Part shown: in pieces, positions 9,580-18,463 of the stretch | Numbering within the stretch: position 1 is the stretch's first letter | How the letters are laid out: every line of letters starts with the position of its first letter | Source of the DNA: Dokdonia sp. Hel_I_53 | GTDB taxonomy: Bacteria; Bacteroidota; Bacteroidia; Flavobacteriales; Flavobacteriaceae | Reading direction: 5' to 3' | NCBI RefSeq assembly: GCF_007827465.1 | Contig: NZ_VISL01000001.1 | Coordinates: 1,693,001-1,757,000, forward strand | DNA length: 64,000 bases | Program-made: the position numbers and the translations under genes | The notes under the pieces: generated by a model | Databases searched by the model: none | What the model was told of the DNA's origin: nothing | What the model saw: only the letters and a program-made list of their open reading frames with translations

Positions 9580-9904
9580 TATTATTTTTTATAATACTGT
9601 CTTGGTACTCGATGATATAAATCTCTTCGTTATCTTTTTTCATGAGATATTCCTCCCTGGCAAATCGCTCTAATCCTGCACTGTCTTGTAATTGTTCGAT
9701 TTGTTCTTTATCTGTGGAGATTTCATTCTGGAAATAATCTCTATTTCCTTCTAATTTTTTTATTTCTTGATTAAGCTCGCGGTGCAATAACCATGAACTA
9801 CCGTCAAAAAAGAACATCCACACAATAAAAATCAAAAAAATTAGCAAGTATTTATTGCTTAAAATTTTGAACCACTTTTTTGCTTTTAGCTCTTTGAGAC
9901 CCAT
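9572..9904 (-). CDS. DivIC/FtsB-like septum formation initiator
   Basis: A small bitopic cell-division protein. Its 110 residues comprise a basic cytoplasmic N-terminus, one membrane segment (about 19-36, YLLIFLIFIVWMFFF) and a periplasmic coiled coil rich in Glu, Lys and Gln (about 40-75). The ending GLERFAREEYLMKKDNEEIYII is typical of the DivIC/FtsB family. By family knowledge it would bridge FtsQ- and FtsL-like proteins in the divisome. It is sandwiched between udk (20-base gap) and the mutase small subunit (8-base overlap). That is an operon of convenience rather than a functional link. Confidence 0.85.
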   Translation of the reverse strand: MGLKELKAKKWFKILSNKYLLIFLIFIVWMFFFDGSSWLLHRELNQEIKKLEGNRDYFQNEISTDKEQIEQLQDSAGLERFAREEYLMKKDNEEIYIIEYQDSIIKNNNE

Positions 9905-9923
9905 TAGTAAATATATAAAAAGA

Positions 9924-10532
9924 CTAGCTTACACGTTCGTTTATAATACTACGAACGATATCTACAGCTACCGTATTATACCTATTGTTAGGTATAATAA
10001 TATCTGCAAATTCTTTTGTGGGTTCAATAAATTGTTGATGCATGGGTTTTAACGTGCTTTGGTATCGCGTCAATACTTCATCTAGGTCACGGCCACGCTC
10101 TGCTATATCTCTTTTAAGACGACGTATAAGACGCTCATCACTATCTGCATGCACAAACACTTTAATATCAAATAAATCTCTAATAGTAGCGTCTGTTAAT
10201 ATTAGAATTCCCTCAACTACTAAGACTTTTGTTGGGCTTATGAGTGCTGTCTCATTTGTTCTGTTGTGTTCTACAAAAGAGTAGACTGGCTCTAATACAG
10301 AACGTCCCTGCTTGAGCTCACTTAAGTGCTCGCAAAGAAGATCAAAATCTATAGCATTAGGATGGTCAAAATTAACTTTAGTACGATCTTCTCGAGAGAG
10401 ATGCGATAAATCTTTATAATAAGAATCTTGTGATATGACAGAGACTTGTCCCTGGGGAAAATCTGATACAATCTGTTCTACGACCGTGGTTTTGCCACTA
10501 CCTGTACCGCCACCTACGCCAATTATAAGCAT
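9924..10532 (-). CDS. udk: Uridine kinase
   Basis: Phosphorylates uridine and cytidine for pyrimidine salvage in the cytoplasm. The 202-residue length is typical. It has the P-loop GVGGGTGSGKTT (5-16), the substrate segment SQDSYYKDLSHLSREDR, the motif NFDHPNAIDFDLL, and the lid region RRLKRDIAERGRDLDEVL. It is the second gene after hflX, separated by 57 bases that contain a palindrome copy, and is followed by the DivIC-like gene. Confidence 0.95.
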   Translation of the reverse strand: MLIIGVGGGTGSGKTTVVEQIVSDFPQGQVSVISQDSYYKDLSHLSREDRTKVNFDHPNAIDFDLLCEHLSELKQGRSVLEPVYSFVEHNRTNETALISPTKVLVVEGILILTDATIRDLFDIKVFVHADSDERLIRRLKRDIAERGRDLDEVLTRYQSTLKPMHQQFIEPTKEFADIIIPNNRYNTVAVDIVRSIINERVS

Positions 10533-10567
10533 GCTACCTAATTTATTTAAATGTATATTGTTTTAAA

Positions 10568-10583
10568 CGCTTTCGCGAAAGCG
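10568..10583. repeat. 16-bp palindrome, copy 4 (intergenic hflX/udk)
   Basis: An exact copy between two co-directional genes, 7 bases past the hflX stop codon and 35 bases before the udk ATG. Confidence 0.97.
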
Positions 10584-10589
10584 TATTTC

Positions 10590-11822
10590 TTACTCTTCCT
10601 CTCCCGTTGCATCTACTTGATCTTCATATTCAGGATACAAAAATGCATTGTATGGAAAACGAGTAACGTGTATTTCTCTCACACGATCATAAACTTTCTT
10701 ACGAAAGGTTTCAAAATTATCTTTATTGAGTGCCGAAATAAATATTGAATCCCCATTAGTTCTAGACATCCATGTGTTTTTCCACTCTTCAAGAGAATAA
10801 TGAGCACCTGTGCGTTCTATCATGAGGTCATCTTCATCGTATGCCTCAGCTTTATAAGCATCTATCTTATTAAACACCATTAACGTAGGTTTATCCATAC
10901 TCTCAATCTCATCGAGGATTTGATTTACAGAGGCAATATGATCTTCAAATTGTGGATGCGAAATATCAACCACATGTAACAATAAATCTGCCTCGCGTAC
11001 TTCGTCTAACGTACTTTTAAAAGAATCTACAAGCTGTGTTGGAAGTTTACGGATAAAACCAACAGTATCAGAAAGTAAAAAAGGTAAATTCCCAATCACT
11101 ACTTTACGTACGGTAGTATCTAAGGTGGCAAACAATTTATTCTCAGCAAAGACGTCGCTCTTACTAATTACGTTCATGAGCGTACTTTTCCCCACATTTG
11201 TATACCCGACAAGCGCTACTCTTACCAATGCACCACGGTTCCCTCTTTGGGTAGCCATTTGCTTATCTATCGTTTTAATTTTCTTTTTAAGCAATGAGAT
11301 ACGATCACGCACGATACGTCTATCTGTTTCAATCTCCGTTTCTCCAGGACCACGCATTCCAATACCTCCACGCTGGCGCTCTAAGTGTGTCCATAAACCA
11401 ACGAGTCTAGGTAATAAATATTCATACTGGGCAAGTTCTACTTGCGTTCTTGCATAACTTGTTTGGGCTCTTTGAGCAAAAATATCAAGGATAAGATACG
11501 TTCTATCTACAATCTTACATTTAAGCAATCGCTCAATATTCTTTTGTTGAGCTGGTGTAAGTTCATCATCAAAGATTACGGTTCCCACCTCATGCTGCTC
11601 TACATAAGCAGCAACATCTTCCATCTTACCTGTCCCTATAAAAGTCTTAGGGTTAGGACGCTCTAGCTTTTGGGTAAACCTTTTAAGAACTTCGGCTCCG
11701 GCAGTATGCGCCAGGAATTCTAGTTCATCAAGGTACTCATTCATCTTATCTGCATCTTGCTTTTGGGTGACTAACCCTACAAGCACGCACTTTTCATATT
11801 CTATTTGTTCTTTTTCTAGCAT
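10590..11822 (-). CDS. hflX: GTPase HflX
   Basis: A ribosome-associated GTPase that, in studied bacteria, splits stalled 70S ribosomes. The 410-residue protein has the N-terminal HflX domain with FIGTGKMEDV and the glycine-rich GGIGMRGPGETEIETDRR signature, a coiled linker, then a GTPase domain. Its G1 is GYTNVGKST (206-214), G3 DTVGF and G4 NKID. A TACCTTTG box lies only 6 bases before the ATG. If it is used, the transcript would be nearly leaderless. The gene is divergent from a nuclease-family gene with a 69-base gap. Confidence 0.95.
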   Translation of the reverse strand: MLEKEQIEYEKCVLVGLVTQKQDADKMNEYLDELEFLAHTAGAEVLKRFTQKLERPNPKTFIGTGKMEDVAAYVEQHEVGTVIFDDELTPAQQKNIERLLKCKIVDRTYLILDIFAQRAQTSYARTQVELAQYEYLLPRLVGLWTHLERQRGGIGMRGPGETEIETDRRIVRDRISLLKKKIKTIDKQMATQRGNRGALVRVALVGYTNVGKSTLMNVISKSDVFAENKLFATLDTTVRKVVIGNLPFLLSDTVGFIRKLPTQLVDSFKSTLDEVREADLLLHVVDISHPQFEDHIASVNQILDEIESMDKPTLMVFNKIDAYKAEAYDEDDLMIERTGAHYSLEEWKNTWMSRTNGDSIFISALNKDNFETFRKKVYDRVREIHVTRFPYNAFLYPEYEDQVDATGEEE

Positions 11823-11827
11823 ATATA

Positions 11828-11835
11828 CAAAGGTA
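11828..11835 (-). promoter_or_regulatory. Possible -7 box of hflX
   Basis: The minus strand reads TACCTTTG, matching TAnnTTTG, and ends 5 bases before the hflX ATG. No -33 TTG is evident, so this is tentative. Confidence 0.35.
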
Positions 11836-11891
11836 GCAAATGAGGTGCAGTCTTTTTACCTAAATTGCACTACACAGTTAAGACTTATTTT

Positions 11892-12875
11892 ATGGAGGAT
11901 AATTCCGCTTTCGCGAAAGCGCAACAAAAACAAAACACTTGTATCGCCTTTTACAATCTTGAAAATCTTTTTGACACCACTAATAATCCTCATAACCTAG
12001 ACGATGATTTTACTCCAGAAGGTATCAGAAATTGGAACACTTATAAGTACGAGAAAAAGTTAGAAAAGTTATCCAGTGTGATTTCAAAAATAGGGAGGAT
12101 TGAAACAAACACCGCTCCGTCAATTCTAGGGGTAGCCGAAGTTGAAAACAAAAGTGTTCTTGAAGATCTCATCGCTACAGATAGACTTAAGGAAGAGAAC
12201 TTTGGTATTGTGCATTATGATTCTCCAGATGAAAGAGGTATTGACGTAGCACTATTGTATAAGAAGAATGACTTTATAGTTATAGAAAGTAAACCTATTA
12301 CTCTTATGCTCGAGGCAAAGGAGGGCGGTCGAGACTATACTCGTGACATATTATATGTCAAAGGTAATTTGCACGACTCTACAGTGCATATTCTTGTAAA
12401 TCACTGGCCTTCTAGAAGACAAGGAGCAAATGATACAGCGCATAAACGTATTACTGCTGCTGCTCGCAATCGTGAAATCATTGATAACATCTTAGCAGCC
12501 AATCCAGATGCACGCATAATCGTCATGGGTGATTTTAATGACGGCCCACACAGCGAGAGTATTAAGACGCATCTCGCAAAGACAGATCTATATAACCCAA
12601 TGTTATACTTAGGCACCAAATATGCTGGAAGCTTAAATCATAAGTTTGAGTGGTTCATATTTGACCAGATCCTAATGACCAACAATTTTGTGAAAATGCA
12701 TAAAAATCCGCTGCTTTACGATAAGTCAGACATTTTTAATGACTTCTTTATTACAGAATTTGAAGGAAGATTTAAGGGCAATCCATTTCGCACATATGCT
12801 GGTGATAGATACTTGGGAGGGTATAGCGATCACTTCCCTGTGTACAGCATATTTACTGCTACTTTAAACTCTTAA
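11892..12875 (+). CDS. Endonuclease/exonuclease/phosphatase family protein, no signal peptide
   Basis: A metal-dependent phosphoesterase of the EEP fold (DNase I-like), 327 residues. Motifs in order: FYNLENLFD, LGVAEVEN (catalytic Glu), RGIDVALLY, VNHWPSRRQG, VMGDFND and YSDHFPV (catalytic His). The start is ATG at 11892; an in-frame TTG 27 bases upstream is possible, and a stop codon lies just beyond that. Unlike its paralogue at 17319-18377, it has no hydrophobic leader, yet residues 6-12 (AFAKAQQ) are the same as the signal-cleavage region of that paralogue. It may be cytoplasmic, or may have lost its leader. Palindrome copy 5 encodes the AFAKA. Confidence 0.88.
   Translation: MEDNSAFAKAQQKQNTCIAFYNLENLFDTTNNPHNLDDDFTPEGIRNWNTYKYEKKLEKLSSVISKIGRIETNTAPSILGVAEVENKSVLEDLIATDRLKEENFGIVHYDSPDERGIDVALLYKKNDFIVIESKPITLMLEAKEGGRDYTRDILYVKGNLHDSTVHILVNHWPSRRQGANDTAHKRITAAARNREIIDNILAANPDARIIVMGDFNDGPHSESIKTHLAKTDLYNPMLYLGTKYAGSLNHKFEWFIFDQILMTNNFVKMHKNPLLYDKSDIFNDFFITEFEGRFKGNPFRTYAGDRYLGGYSDHFPVYSIFTATLNS
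11906..11921. repeat. 16-bp palindrome, copy 5 (EEP gene N-terminus, AFAKA)
   Basis: An exact copy at codons 6-10, followed by GCAACAAAAA. That is nearly the same downstream sequence as copy 7 in the paralogue. Confidence 0.97.
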
Positions 12876-12888
12876 CTTGTAAATAAAA

Positions 12889-12924
12889 GAAAAGACCCAC
12901 TACATTGAGCAGTGGGTCTTTTTA
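12889..12924. terminator. Bidirectional terminator after the EEP gene
   Basis: AAAGACCCACT pairs with AGTGGGTCTTT around a 9-base loop, with A- and T-runs. It lies between convergent genes. Confidence 0.85.
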
Positions 12925-12933
12925 TTGTTTGAT

Positions 12934-12949
12934 CACTTTCGCGAAAGCG
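12934..12949. repeat. 16-bp palindrome, copy 6 (one mismatch, intergenic)
   Basis: CACTTTCGCGAAAGCG, one outer mismatch, between the terminator and the stop codon of the minus-strand lipoprotein gene. Confidence 0.9.
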
Positions 12950-12960
12950 AATTGAATTTC

Positions 12961-14370
12961 TTAGTTTGCTTTTATTTGAACACCTTCAAGTTCATATGTA
13001 CCATCAAAATCTGCTGCCCCAGATCCATTGTATCTAAAGGCAATGTAACCAGCAGCTTCAACACATGATAGGTCTACGATACCTGACTCGTAAAACTCTC
13101 TAAAATTGTCATCATCTTGTGTGATATATGCTGCTGGAAGGACGTCCCAAGTTGCATTAGGAATATTTGCAGGTACTCCATCCCAATCACTAGAGTATAA
13201 TAACTCTAAAGTACTACCATCAGAAAAACTGTTTGATGTTAAAAACTCTAATGTCTCACCATCTTCTGCAGTAAAATCTACTAGTGGTGTTACTAACCAA
13301 GAGATTGTTGAAGCATCACCAGATCCGAAAGCTCCAACTCTAGCAGAAATACCTATTGAAACGCTGTTTGACGTAGATGAATATGCCTCCCATTGTTCTG
13401 ATCCAGCTTCAATAAAATTAGTCCAACCATTTCCAGAAATAGGACTGTTTACAGTTTGCCCATCAAAATCATCCTCAAATAATACGTTTATTCCAGCAAC
13501 TGCGGCTAAACCACAATCAATTTCTACTGGATCACAACGATTTTCATCTTCTAACATTACATCTGATAGATCATTAATCGCTAAATTAAAAGTATCACCA
13601 AAAAAGTTACGTGTTAATACACCCGAAATAGTTCCTCTTCCTGTAGGAAGTAGAACTGATTTAAAACTTGCAAAGGTACTTGTGCTTAAAAGAACTGTTT
13701 GTTCTGAATCACAACTGAATATAATGCGTTCTCCATCAAACTCATCTGTAGCTTCACCTGCAAATGTCAATGATTGATCAACAACCTCTTCTTTTGCAAA
13801 TTGTACGTTTGTAAGTTGTACAAATATGTTCTCAAGATCTTCACTAAAATCTGCTATCGTAGTTTGAACTGGAACTATAGTCTCAACAATAGATGATCTC
13901 TCAATGTAATCAAATTGAAGTGGTGCAGGAATTTTCTCAAGGTTTTCTGTTACACCAAGGGTTAGTACTCCATTGCTTTCACCTAAATGAAGCCCTTCTA
14001 ATTTTACATAAATCTTACGACCCACTTCATAATACGTAAATAGTGGGCTTTCATCTATTAATACACGAAGACCAGCTGTAGGCTCTGAAGCACTATTCTG
14101 AATGATAATCTCTTCAAACCAGTTACCTTCTTCATCACTACTTATTACATACCCTTCTACATATTGTGTAGAATCAGAGAGGTCTACTGTTTCTCCTTCC
14201 TGTAGAAAAAGGTTTCTAAGTGCTTCTACACTTGTAACCTGTCCATCTGCAAATACAGGATCTGTTCCTGTTAGATCTGGCACTGTGTAATCATCATCAT
14301 TAACGCAGCTTACGGTAGTAAATAAAGCTATAATAGCCAGAAATACGTATGTTAAATTTATTGTTTTCAT
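12961..14370 (-). CDS. DUF5689-type surface lipoprotein
   Basis: A 469-residue secreted lipoprotein. The leader ends in the lipobox TVSC, with Cys22 as the lipidated residue, followed by VNDDD; acidic residues after the Cys fit Bacteroidetes surface export. The first half resembles DUF5689 (OB-like strands: YVEGYVISSDEEGNWFEEIIIQN). The second half (about 285-469) resembles a choice-of-anchor/jelly-roll domain (LFEDDFDGQ...GWTNF). It lies 30 bases downstream of the TonB receptor gene and is surely co-transcribed with it. By analogy it is the surface partner that captures substrate for the receptor. The ligand is unknown; the nearby nucleases hint at nucleic acid or phosphoesters. Confidence 0.8.
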   Translation of the reverse strand: MKTINLTYVFLAIIALFTTVSCVNDDDYTVPDLTGTDPVFADGQVTSVEALRNLFLQEGETVDLSDSTQYVEGYVISSDEEGNWFEEIIIQNSASEPTAGLRVLIDESPLFTYYEVGRKIYVKLEGLHLGESNGVLTLGVTENLEKIPAPLQFDYIERSSIVETIVPVQTTIADFSEDLENIFVQLTNVQFAKEEVVDQSLTFAGEATDEFDGERIIFSCDSEQTVLLSTSTFASFKSVLLPTGRGTISGVLTRNFFGDTFNLAINDLSDVMLEDENRCDPVEIDCGLAAVAGINVLFEDDFDGQTVNSPISGNGWTNFIEAGSEQWEAYSSTSNSVSIGISARVGAFGSGDASTISWLVTPLVDFTAEDGETLEFLTSNSFSDGSTLELLYSSDWDGVPANIPNATWDVLPAAYITQDDDNFREFYESGIVDLSCVEAAGYIAFRYNGSGAADFDGTYELEGVQIKAN

Positions 14371-14400
14371 AATCTATATCTTATTAATCTAATGTTTTTT

Positions 14401-17172
14401 TTAAAATCTTACGTATGCATTTACGTAGTAAGTAGTCCCAGGACCAAAGAACAAGCGATCTCCAAAAACTGGAGTCTCTCTTTGAGATTCTTCTAACTGA
14501 GATCTATAGTTTGCTCTTCTTGAGTCTTCAAAACCTCCTGTGATGTAAGTCTCATCAAGTACGTTGTTTATCGTTGCAAAAAAACCAATAAAATAGTCTC
14601 CCACTCTCCAAGACTTACCTCCAGTTACATTCACTAAAAAGTAATCATCTATCTCAGTTTGCTTTAATAACCCCTTTGCTATCTCTGGATTGTAATCGTT
14701 AAAAGGTTGACCATCAACATCTCTTAAAAAATTAGAAGTTCTTCTAATGTTACTTACATCAATATAAGCATTTGAAAAATAGTTTGTTGTTAAACTAAAA
14801 TTCCAAAAATCTGGATCACGATATTCAAAACCTACTTGGTAGGCTCTTTCTGGACCACTAGATACGTGAAGGTTTTCTAGAGCTACTGTGTCATTAGTGT
14901 CTGTACCAAATTGTGGAGCTGTAGACGTATAATAAATTTCTGGATTATTAGTGTAGGTATATTGTCCTACAGATGCAGCTGCCTTTAATTTTAAGGTAGG
15001 CAATACTTGCGCCTCAACTCCTAGTTCTGCACCTATATTTCTTCTATCGATGTTAGTGGTAATTTCTTGCACAAAAGAAGATGAAGATGCTCCAATATTA
15101 TTATTTGTAAAAAAGAACCCTATGTCAGTACCGTCACTAAATCCAGAATAAAATCCTGTTAGGCGTCCCTTTACGATAGGAGATCTAAAAATGTAACTCG
15201 CGTCTATTGATTGCACTTTCTCACTTTCCAAACCTCTTACGACATCATTGTTTTGACGAGCGTTACTAAAACTATTTCGTGTATTTGGAGCAGTAGTATA
15301 ATAACCAGCATTGACATCAAATAAGTGACGCCCAGTAATTTTATAAGTAGCTCCCGCTTTTACACCTCCATTTGTAAAAGATAATTTCTCGCTTTTACCA
15401 AAAGATGCGTCCCCTGGGAAAAATCCATTCTCGTATAATCCGTTACGTTGATATGTTGTATTACTTGCTGTACTAGAAAGATAAAAATCTACTTTGTTGT
15501 ATTTAAATTGCGCCTGTATAAATCCAGAAACAACATCTGCATCTATCTCATAATTGTATTTATAGCGGTCTCCTTCTGTTACAATTCTATTAGGATTATT
15601 CACATCACTTTGTGGTGTTGCGCCACCCTGTCCATCTTGACTCTCACTAATGGCAAAGTTATCAATATCTCTAAAGCCATTACCTCCTAGAAGGTCCCGC
15701 ACTTGAGCATAACTTTCATTTCTTAGACCTCTATAACTTAAATTTCCATCTATTGTTATAGCATCTGTTATGCGAGAATTTATGATTGAATTTACTGTTA
15801 ATTGATTGTCGCTCGTTACATCATCTTGGATGATGATTTTTGACAACTCTCCTGTATTTGCAAGGTATAGCGAATTCCAATCAAGCTGACCATCATTGAT
15901 AAAATCTTGCTGTAAAAGGTATGCATTTTGGTAATCATAAGCTGTAGGATTCGGGTCTTGAAGCGCATAACTAGGTAATAACTGGTAATAGTTAGGCGAA
16001 GGGTTACGTAAACGTCCGTTATCTATACGGCTATTTCTAATAGTTCCAAATTGATAAGCCACATTTGAGTTTATTGTGGTTTTCTCTGAGATATCCCAAT
16101 AATGGTTTAACATAAAAACAGGCTCTTCAATATTTCTAATACGAGAATTACGTTTCTCACCATCTTGATACCCCCAGTTAGGGTTATAAGTTCTACCTTT
16201 TAGATCGAAGATTTCTTGAGTAATGAAAGTTGATCTACCACGTCTATTAGGTGTATAAAAACCAGAAAAATTGAGACTATGTTCATCATTAATCTTCTTC
16301 TCAACAGAAACATACATAGAATTTGCATCATATAATGTTCCGTCTTGAAAGCCTTCGTTACCAAAACGTCTACCTAATAGAACGCTATATGCCCATCCCT
16401 TTGCGTTAAGGCCTGAGTTATAACTTGCCATTATCCTTCCTTGATAAGATCTATTGCTCGCTGCATATGATACTCGACCACCTTTACGCTCTTGAGAAGC
16501 TCTCATTACAATATTTGTGGTACCAGCAAGTCCACCAAAGCTATATTCACTAGGACTTAAATATTTTGCAAATTCTCTATTGCGTTGTGCATCATTAAGA
16601 CCTCCCCAGTTACCCCATTGAGGTCTTCCGGTGTCTTGTTTATTCATTTCAACACCATTGATAAGAACCTTTCCATTTTGGTTATCTAAACCTCGAGGTC
16701 TGAAAAACGTTGCGCTCCAGTCAAATGCTGCAGCACTAAGAAAGACATCTCTTCCTGCTGAGAGTAATCCAGAAACATTGAAGTTTCCTAGATTATCGTC
16801 GTCGCTATTCACATCGTTATCTGAAAGTGATATAAGACCTATCTGCTGTTGCTCTGCAGAGACATCAATATCCATAGTTATAGTATCTACGTTTACCACT
16901 TCTCCAGAAATTAAAATAATAGGAAGTCTTTTTGTGAGAAAACCTTCTTTCAGTATCAAAAGAATTTGATCTCCAACAGCGTCTACCCCAGTAAGTTCGA
17001 AAACTCCTGTAGCAGTTGTCATAGTCTCCATAGAACCCCCTTCTAAACGAATTGTAACGTCTGGAAGCGGTTCTGATGTGATTGCATCAATCACAGTTCC
17101 TGTCACCTGTGTTTGAGACCAAGCTGCTAGGCCCATCATGACAAGAACAAAACTTAAAGTAAATTGCTTCAT
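14401..17172 (-). CDS. TonB-dependent receptor with carboxypeptidase-like domain
   Basis: An outer-membrane active transporter of 923 residues. A signal peptide ends around AAWSQ. A carboxypeptidase-D regulatory-like beta sandwich follows (VTGTVIDAITSEPLPDVTIRLEGG, about 22-105), then the plug (FRPRGLDNQNGKVLINGVEMN) and a long barrel ending in a terminal aromatic (YVNAYVRF). It is the first gene of an operon with the DUF5689 lipoprotein, and divergent from the secreted EEP gene. The set is flanked on both sides by EEP paralogues, which suggests uptake of products released from nucleic acids or phosphoesters. That is inference. A TATTTTTG box lies 62 bases upstream of the ATG. Confidence 0.9.
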   Translation of the reverse strand: MKQFTLSFVLVMMGLAAWSQTQVTGTVIDAITSEPLPDVTIRLEGGSMETMTTATGVFELTGVDAVGDQILLILKEGFLTKRLPIILISGEVVNVDTITMDIDVSAEQQQIGLISLSDNDVNSDDDNLGNFNVSGLLSAGRDVFLSAAAFDWSATFFRPRGLDNQNGKVLINGVEMNKQDTGRPQWGNWGGLNDAQRNREFAKYLSPSEYSFGGLAGTTNIVMRASQERKGGRVSYAASNRSYQGRIMASYNSGLNAKGWAYSVLLGRRFGNEGFQDGTLYDANSMYVSVEKKINDEHSLNFSGFYTPNRRGRSTFITQEIFDLKGRTYNPNWGYQDGEKRNSRIRNIEEPVFMLNHYWDISEKTTINSNVAYQFGTIRNSRIDNGRLRNPSPNYYQLLPSYALQDPNPTAYDYQNAYLLQQDFINDGQLDWNSLYLANTGELSKIIIQDDVTSDNQLTVNSIINSRITDAITIDGNLSYRGLRNESYAQVRDLLGGNGFRDIDNFAISESQDGQGGATPQSDVNNPNRIVTEGDRYKYNYEIDADVVSGFIQAQFKYNKVDFYLSSTASNTTYQRNGLYENGFFPGDASFGKSEKLSFTNGGVKAGATYKITGRHLFDVNAGYYTTAPNTRNSFSNARQNNDVVRGLESEKVQSIDASYIFRSPIVKGRLTGFYSGFSDGTDIGFFFTNNNIGASSSSFVQEITTNIDRRNIGAELGVEAQVLPTLKLKAAASVGQYTYTNNPEIYYTSTAPQFGTDTNDTVALENLHVSSGPERAYQVGFEYRDPDFWNFSLTTNYFSNAYIDVSNIRRTSNFLRDVDGQPFNDYNPEIAKGLLKQTEIDDYFLVNVTGGKSWRVGDYFIGFFATINNVLDETYITGGFEDSRRANYRSQLEESQRETPVFGDRLFFGPGTTYYVNAYVRF

Positions 17173-17234
17173 ATGTATAATTAATAATTAGTCTTTAGAA
17201 CGGTTATTATTAAGAAACCGTTACGATTAGCGGG

Positions 17235-17242
17235 CAAAAATA
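17235..17242 (-). promoter_or_regulatory. -7 box of the TonB receptor operon
   Basis: The minus strand reads TATTTTTG, a perfect TAnnTTTG match, in the divergent 146-base intergenic region. Confidence 0.55.
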
Positions 17243-17262
17243 CTTAAAATCTTACATTTCAT

Positions 17263-17270
17263 TACCTTTG
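17263..17270 (+). promoter_or_regulatory. -7 box of the secreted EEP gene
   Basis: TACCTTTG matches TAnnTTTG, 48 bases before the ATG. With the opposing box at 17235-17242, the two divergent promoters lie back to back, so one regulator could act on both. Confidence 0.5.
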
Positions 17271-17318
17271 GCACGCTCTATGCAAAATAATTTACAAAAA
17301 GATAACACACCTTATTAG

Positions 17319-18377
17319 ATGAAAAAGACTAAGTACCTTGTTATAGCTACGATTATGCTTGTTACTGCTTTCGCGAAAGCGCAGCAAAAAAAATCCTATC
17401 GAGCCCATACCATCGCATTTTATAATGTTGAGAATTTATTTGACACAGAAAATGACCCAGTTACCTTTGACGATGACCGTACTCCTGATGGTAAGGATAA
17501 TTGGACGGAAGAGATTTATGCGGATAAGGTCTCAAAAATGGCGAAAGTAATTTCTGAGATAGGAGCTGACATTACAAATAATGCTCCGGCGCTTATAGGA
17601 CTAGCAGAAGTTGAAAACAGAAAAACTGTTGAGGCACTAGCAAATGATCCTCAATTACTTCAAAAAGATTATGGCATTGCACATTTTGACTCACCAGACA
17701 GGCGCGGTATCGATGTCGCTTTGATGTATCAAAAATCACTGTTTAAACCTACCAACATAAGCAAACATGAACTGCTTATTTATGATAATGAAGATCCCAC
17801 TAAGCGACGGTTTACGCGTGATCAATTATTGGTATCTGGTATGCTAGATGGAGATTTGATACACGTCATTGTAAATCATTGGCCATCAAGATCAGGAGGA
17901 GAGGCGCGTAGTCGTAAAAAGCGAATGGCAGCTGCAGCGCTTAATATGAAATTAATAGATAGTCTTCAAAGTAATGACCCCTACGCAAAAATCATTACTA
18001 TGGGAGATCTTAATGATGACCCTACAAGCCCAAGCGTAAAGAAAGTTATGAAAGCTTCTGGAGATAGAGATAAAGTAAAAGATAAATTACTCTACAACCC
18101 TATGGAGCCTATGTTTAAAAAAGGCATAGGCACACTGGCATATAGAGATGGATGGAATCTTTTTGATCAAATAATTGTTACTGCACCATTACTTGATAAA
18201 GATTTTAGCACCTATCGATATTATAAGGCTGGGATTTTCAATGAAAATTATCTTACTAATCCTAAAGGTCGTTACAAAGGATACCCTTATAGAAGTTTTG
18301 CAAATGGGTATACAGGTGGTTATAGTGATCACTTTCCAGTATATGTACTACTTATTAAGGAAGTAGAGGAGAACTAA
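17319..18377 (+). CDS. Secreted endonuclease/exonuclease/phosphatase family protein
   Basis: A 352-residue EEP-fold hydrolase with motifs FYNVENLFD, IGLAEVENR, RGIDVALMY, VNHWPSRSGG, TMGDLNDDP and YSDHFPV. It has a clear signal peptide: basic KKTK, a hydrophobic core YLVIATIMLV, then TAFAKA before QQKK. The predicted cleavage site AKA|QQ is itself encoded by a palindrome copy. It is clearly homologous to the protein at 11892-12875 along its whole length. It is exported, divergent from the TonB receptor operon, and probably acts on extracellular or periplasmic phosphoesters. The exact substrate (DNA, RNA or lipid headgroup) cannot be told. Confidence 0.9.
   Translation: MKKTKYLVIATIMLVTAFAKAQQKKSYRAHTIAFYNVENLFDTENDPVTFDDDRTPDGKDNWTEEIYADKVSKMAKVISEIGADITNNAPALIGLAEVENRKTVEALANDPQLLQKDYGIAHFDSPDRRGIDVALMYQKSLFKPTNISKHELLIYDNEDPTKRRFTRDQLLVSGMLDGDLIHVIVNHWPSRSGGEARSRKKRMAAAALNMKLIDSLQSNDPYAKIITMGDLNDDPTSPSVKKVMKASGDRDKVKDKLLYNPMEPMFKKGIGTLAYRDGWNLFDQIIVTAPLLDKDFSTYRYYKAGIFNENYLTNPKGRYKGYPYRSFANGYTGGYSDHFPVYVLLIKEVEEN
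17366..17381. repeat. 16-bp palindrome, copy 7 (signal peptide, AFAKA)
   Basis: TGCTTTCGCGAAAGCG, one outer mismatch. It encodes residues 17-21 and supplies the A-x-A signal peptidase site. Confidence 0.95.
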
Positions 18378-18395
18378 CAATAAACTTTATAAGAA

Positions 18396-18440
18396 AAGAA
18401 AACCTCAAGTTTATAGCTATAAACTTGAGGTTTTTTCTTT
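18396..18440. terminator. Bidirectional terminator
   Basis: A very long perfect stem (about 20 bp, containing AACCTCAAGTTTATAG and its complement) lies between convergent genes and has T-runs on both strands. Confidence 0.88.
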
Positions 18441-18463
18441 TCTACAAGGTTTTCTATAAATCA

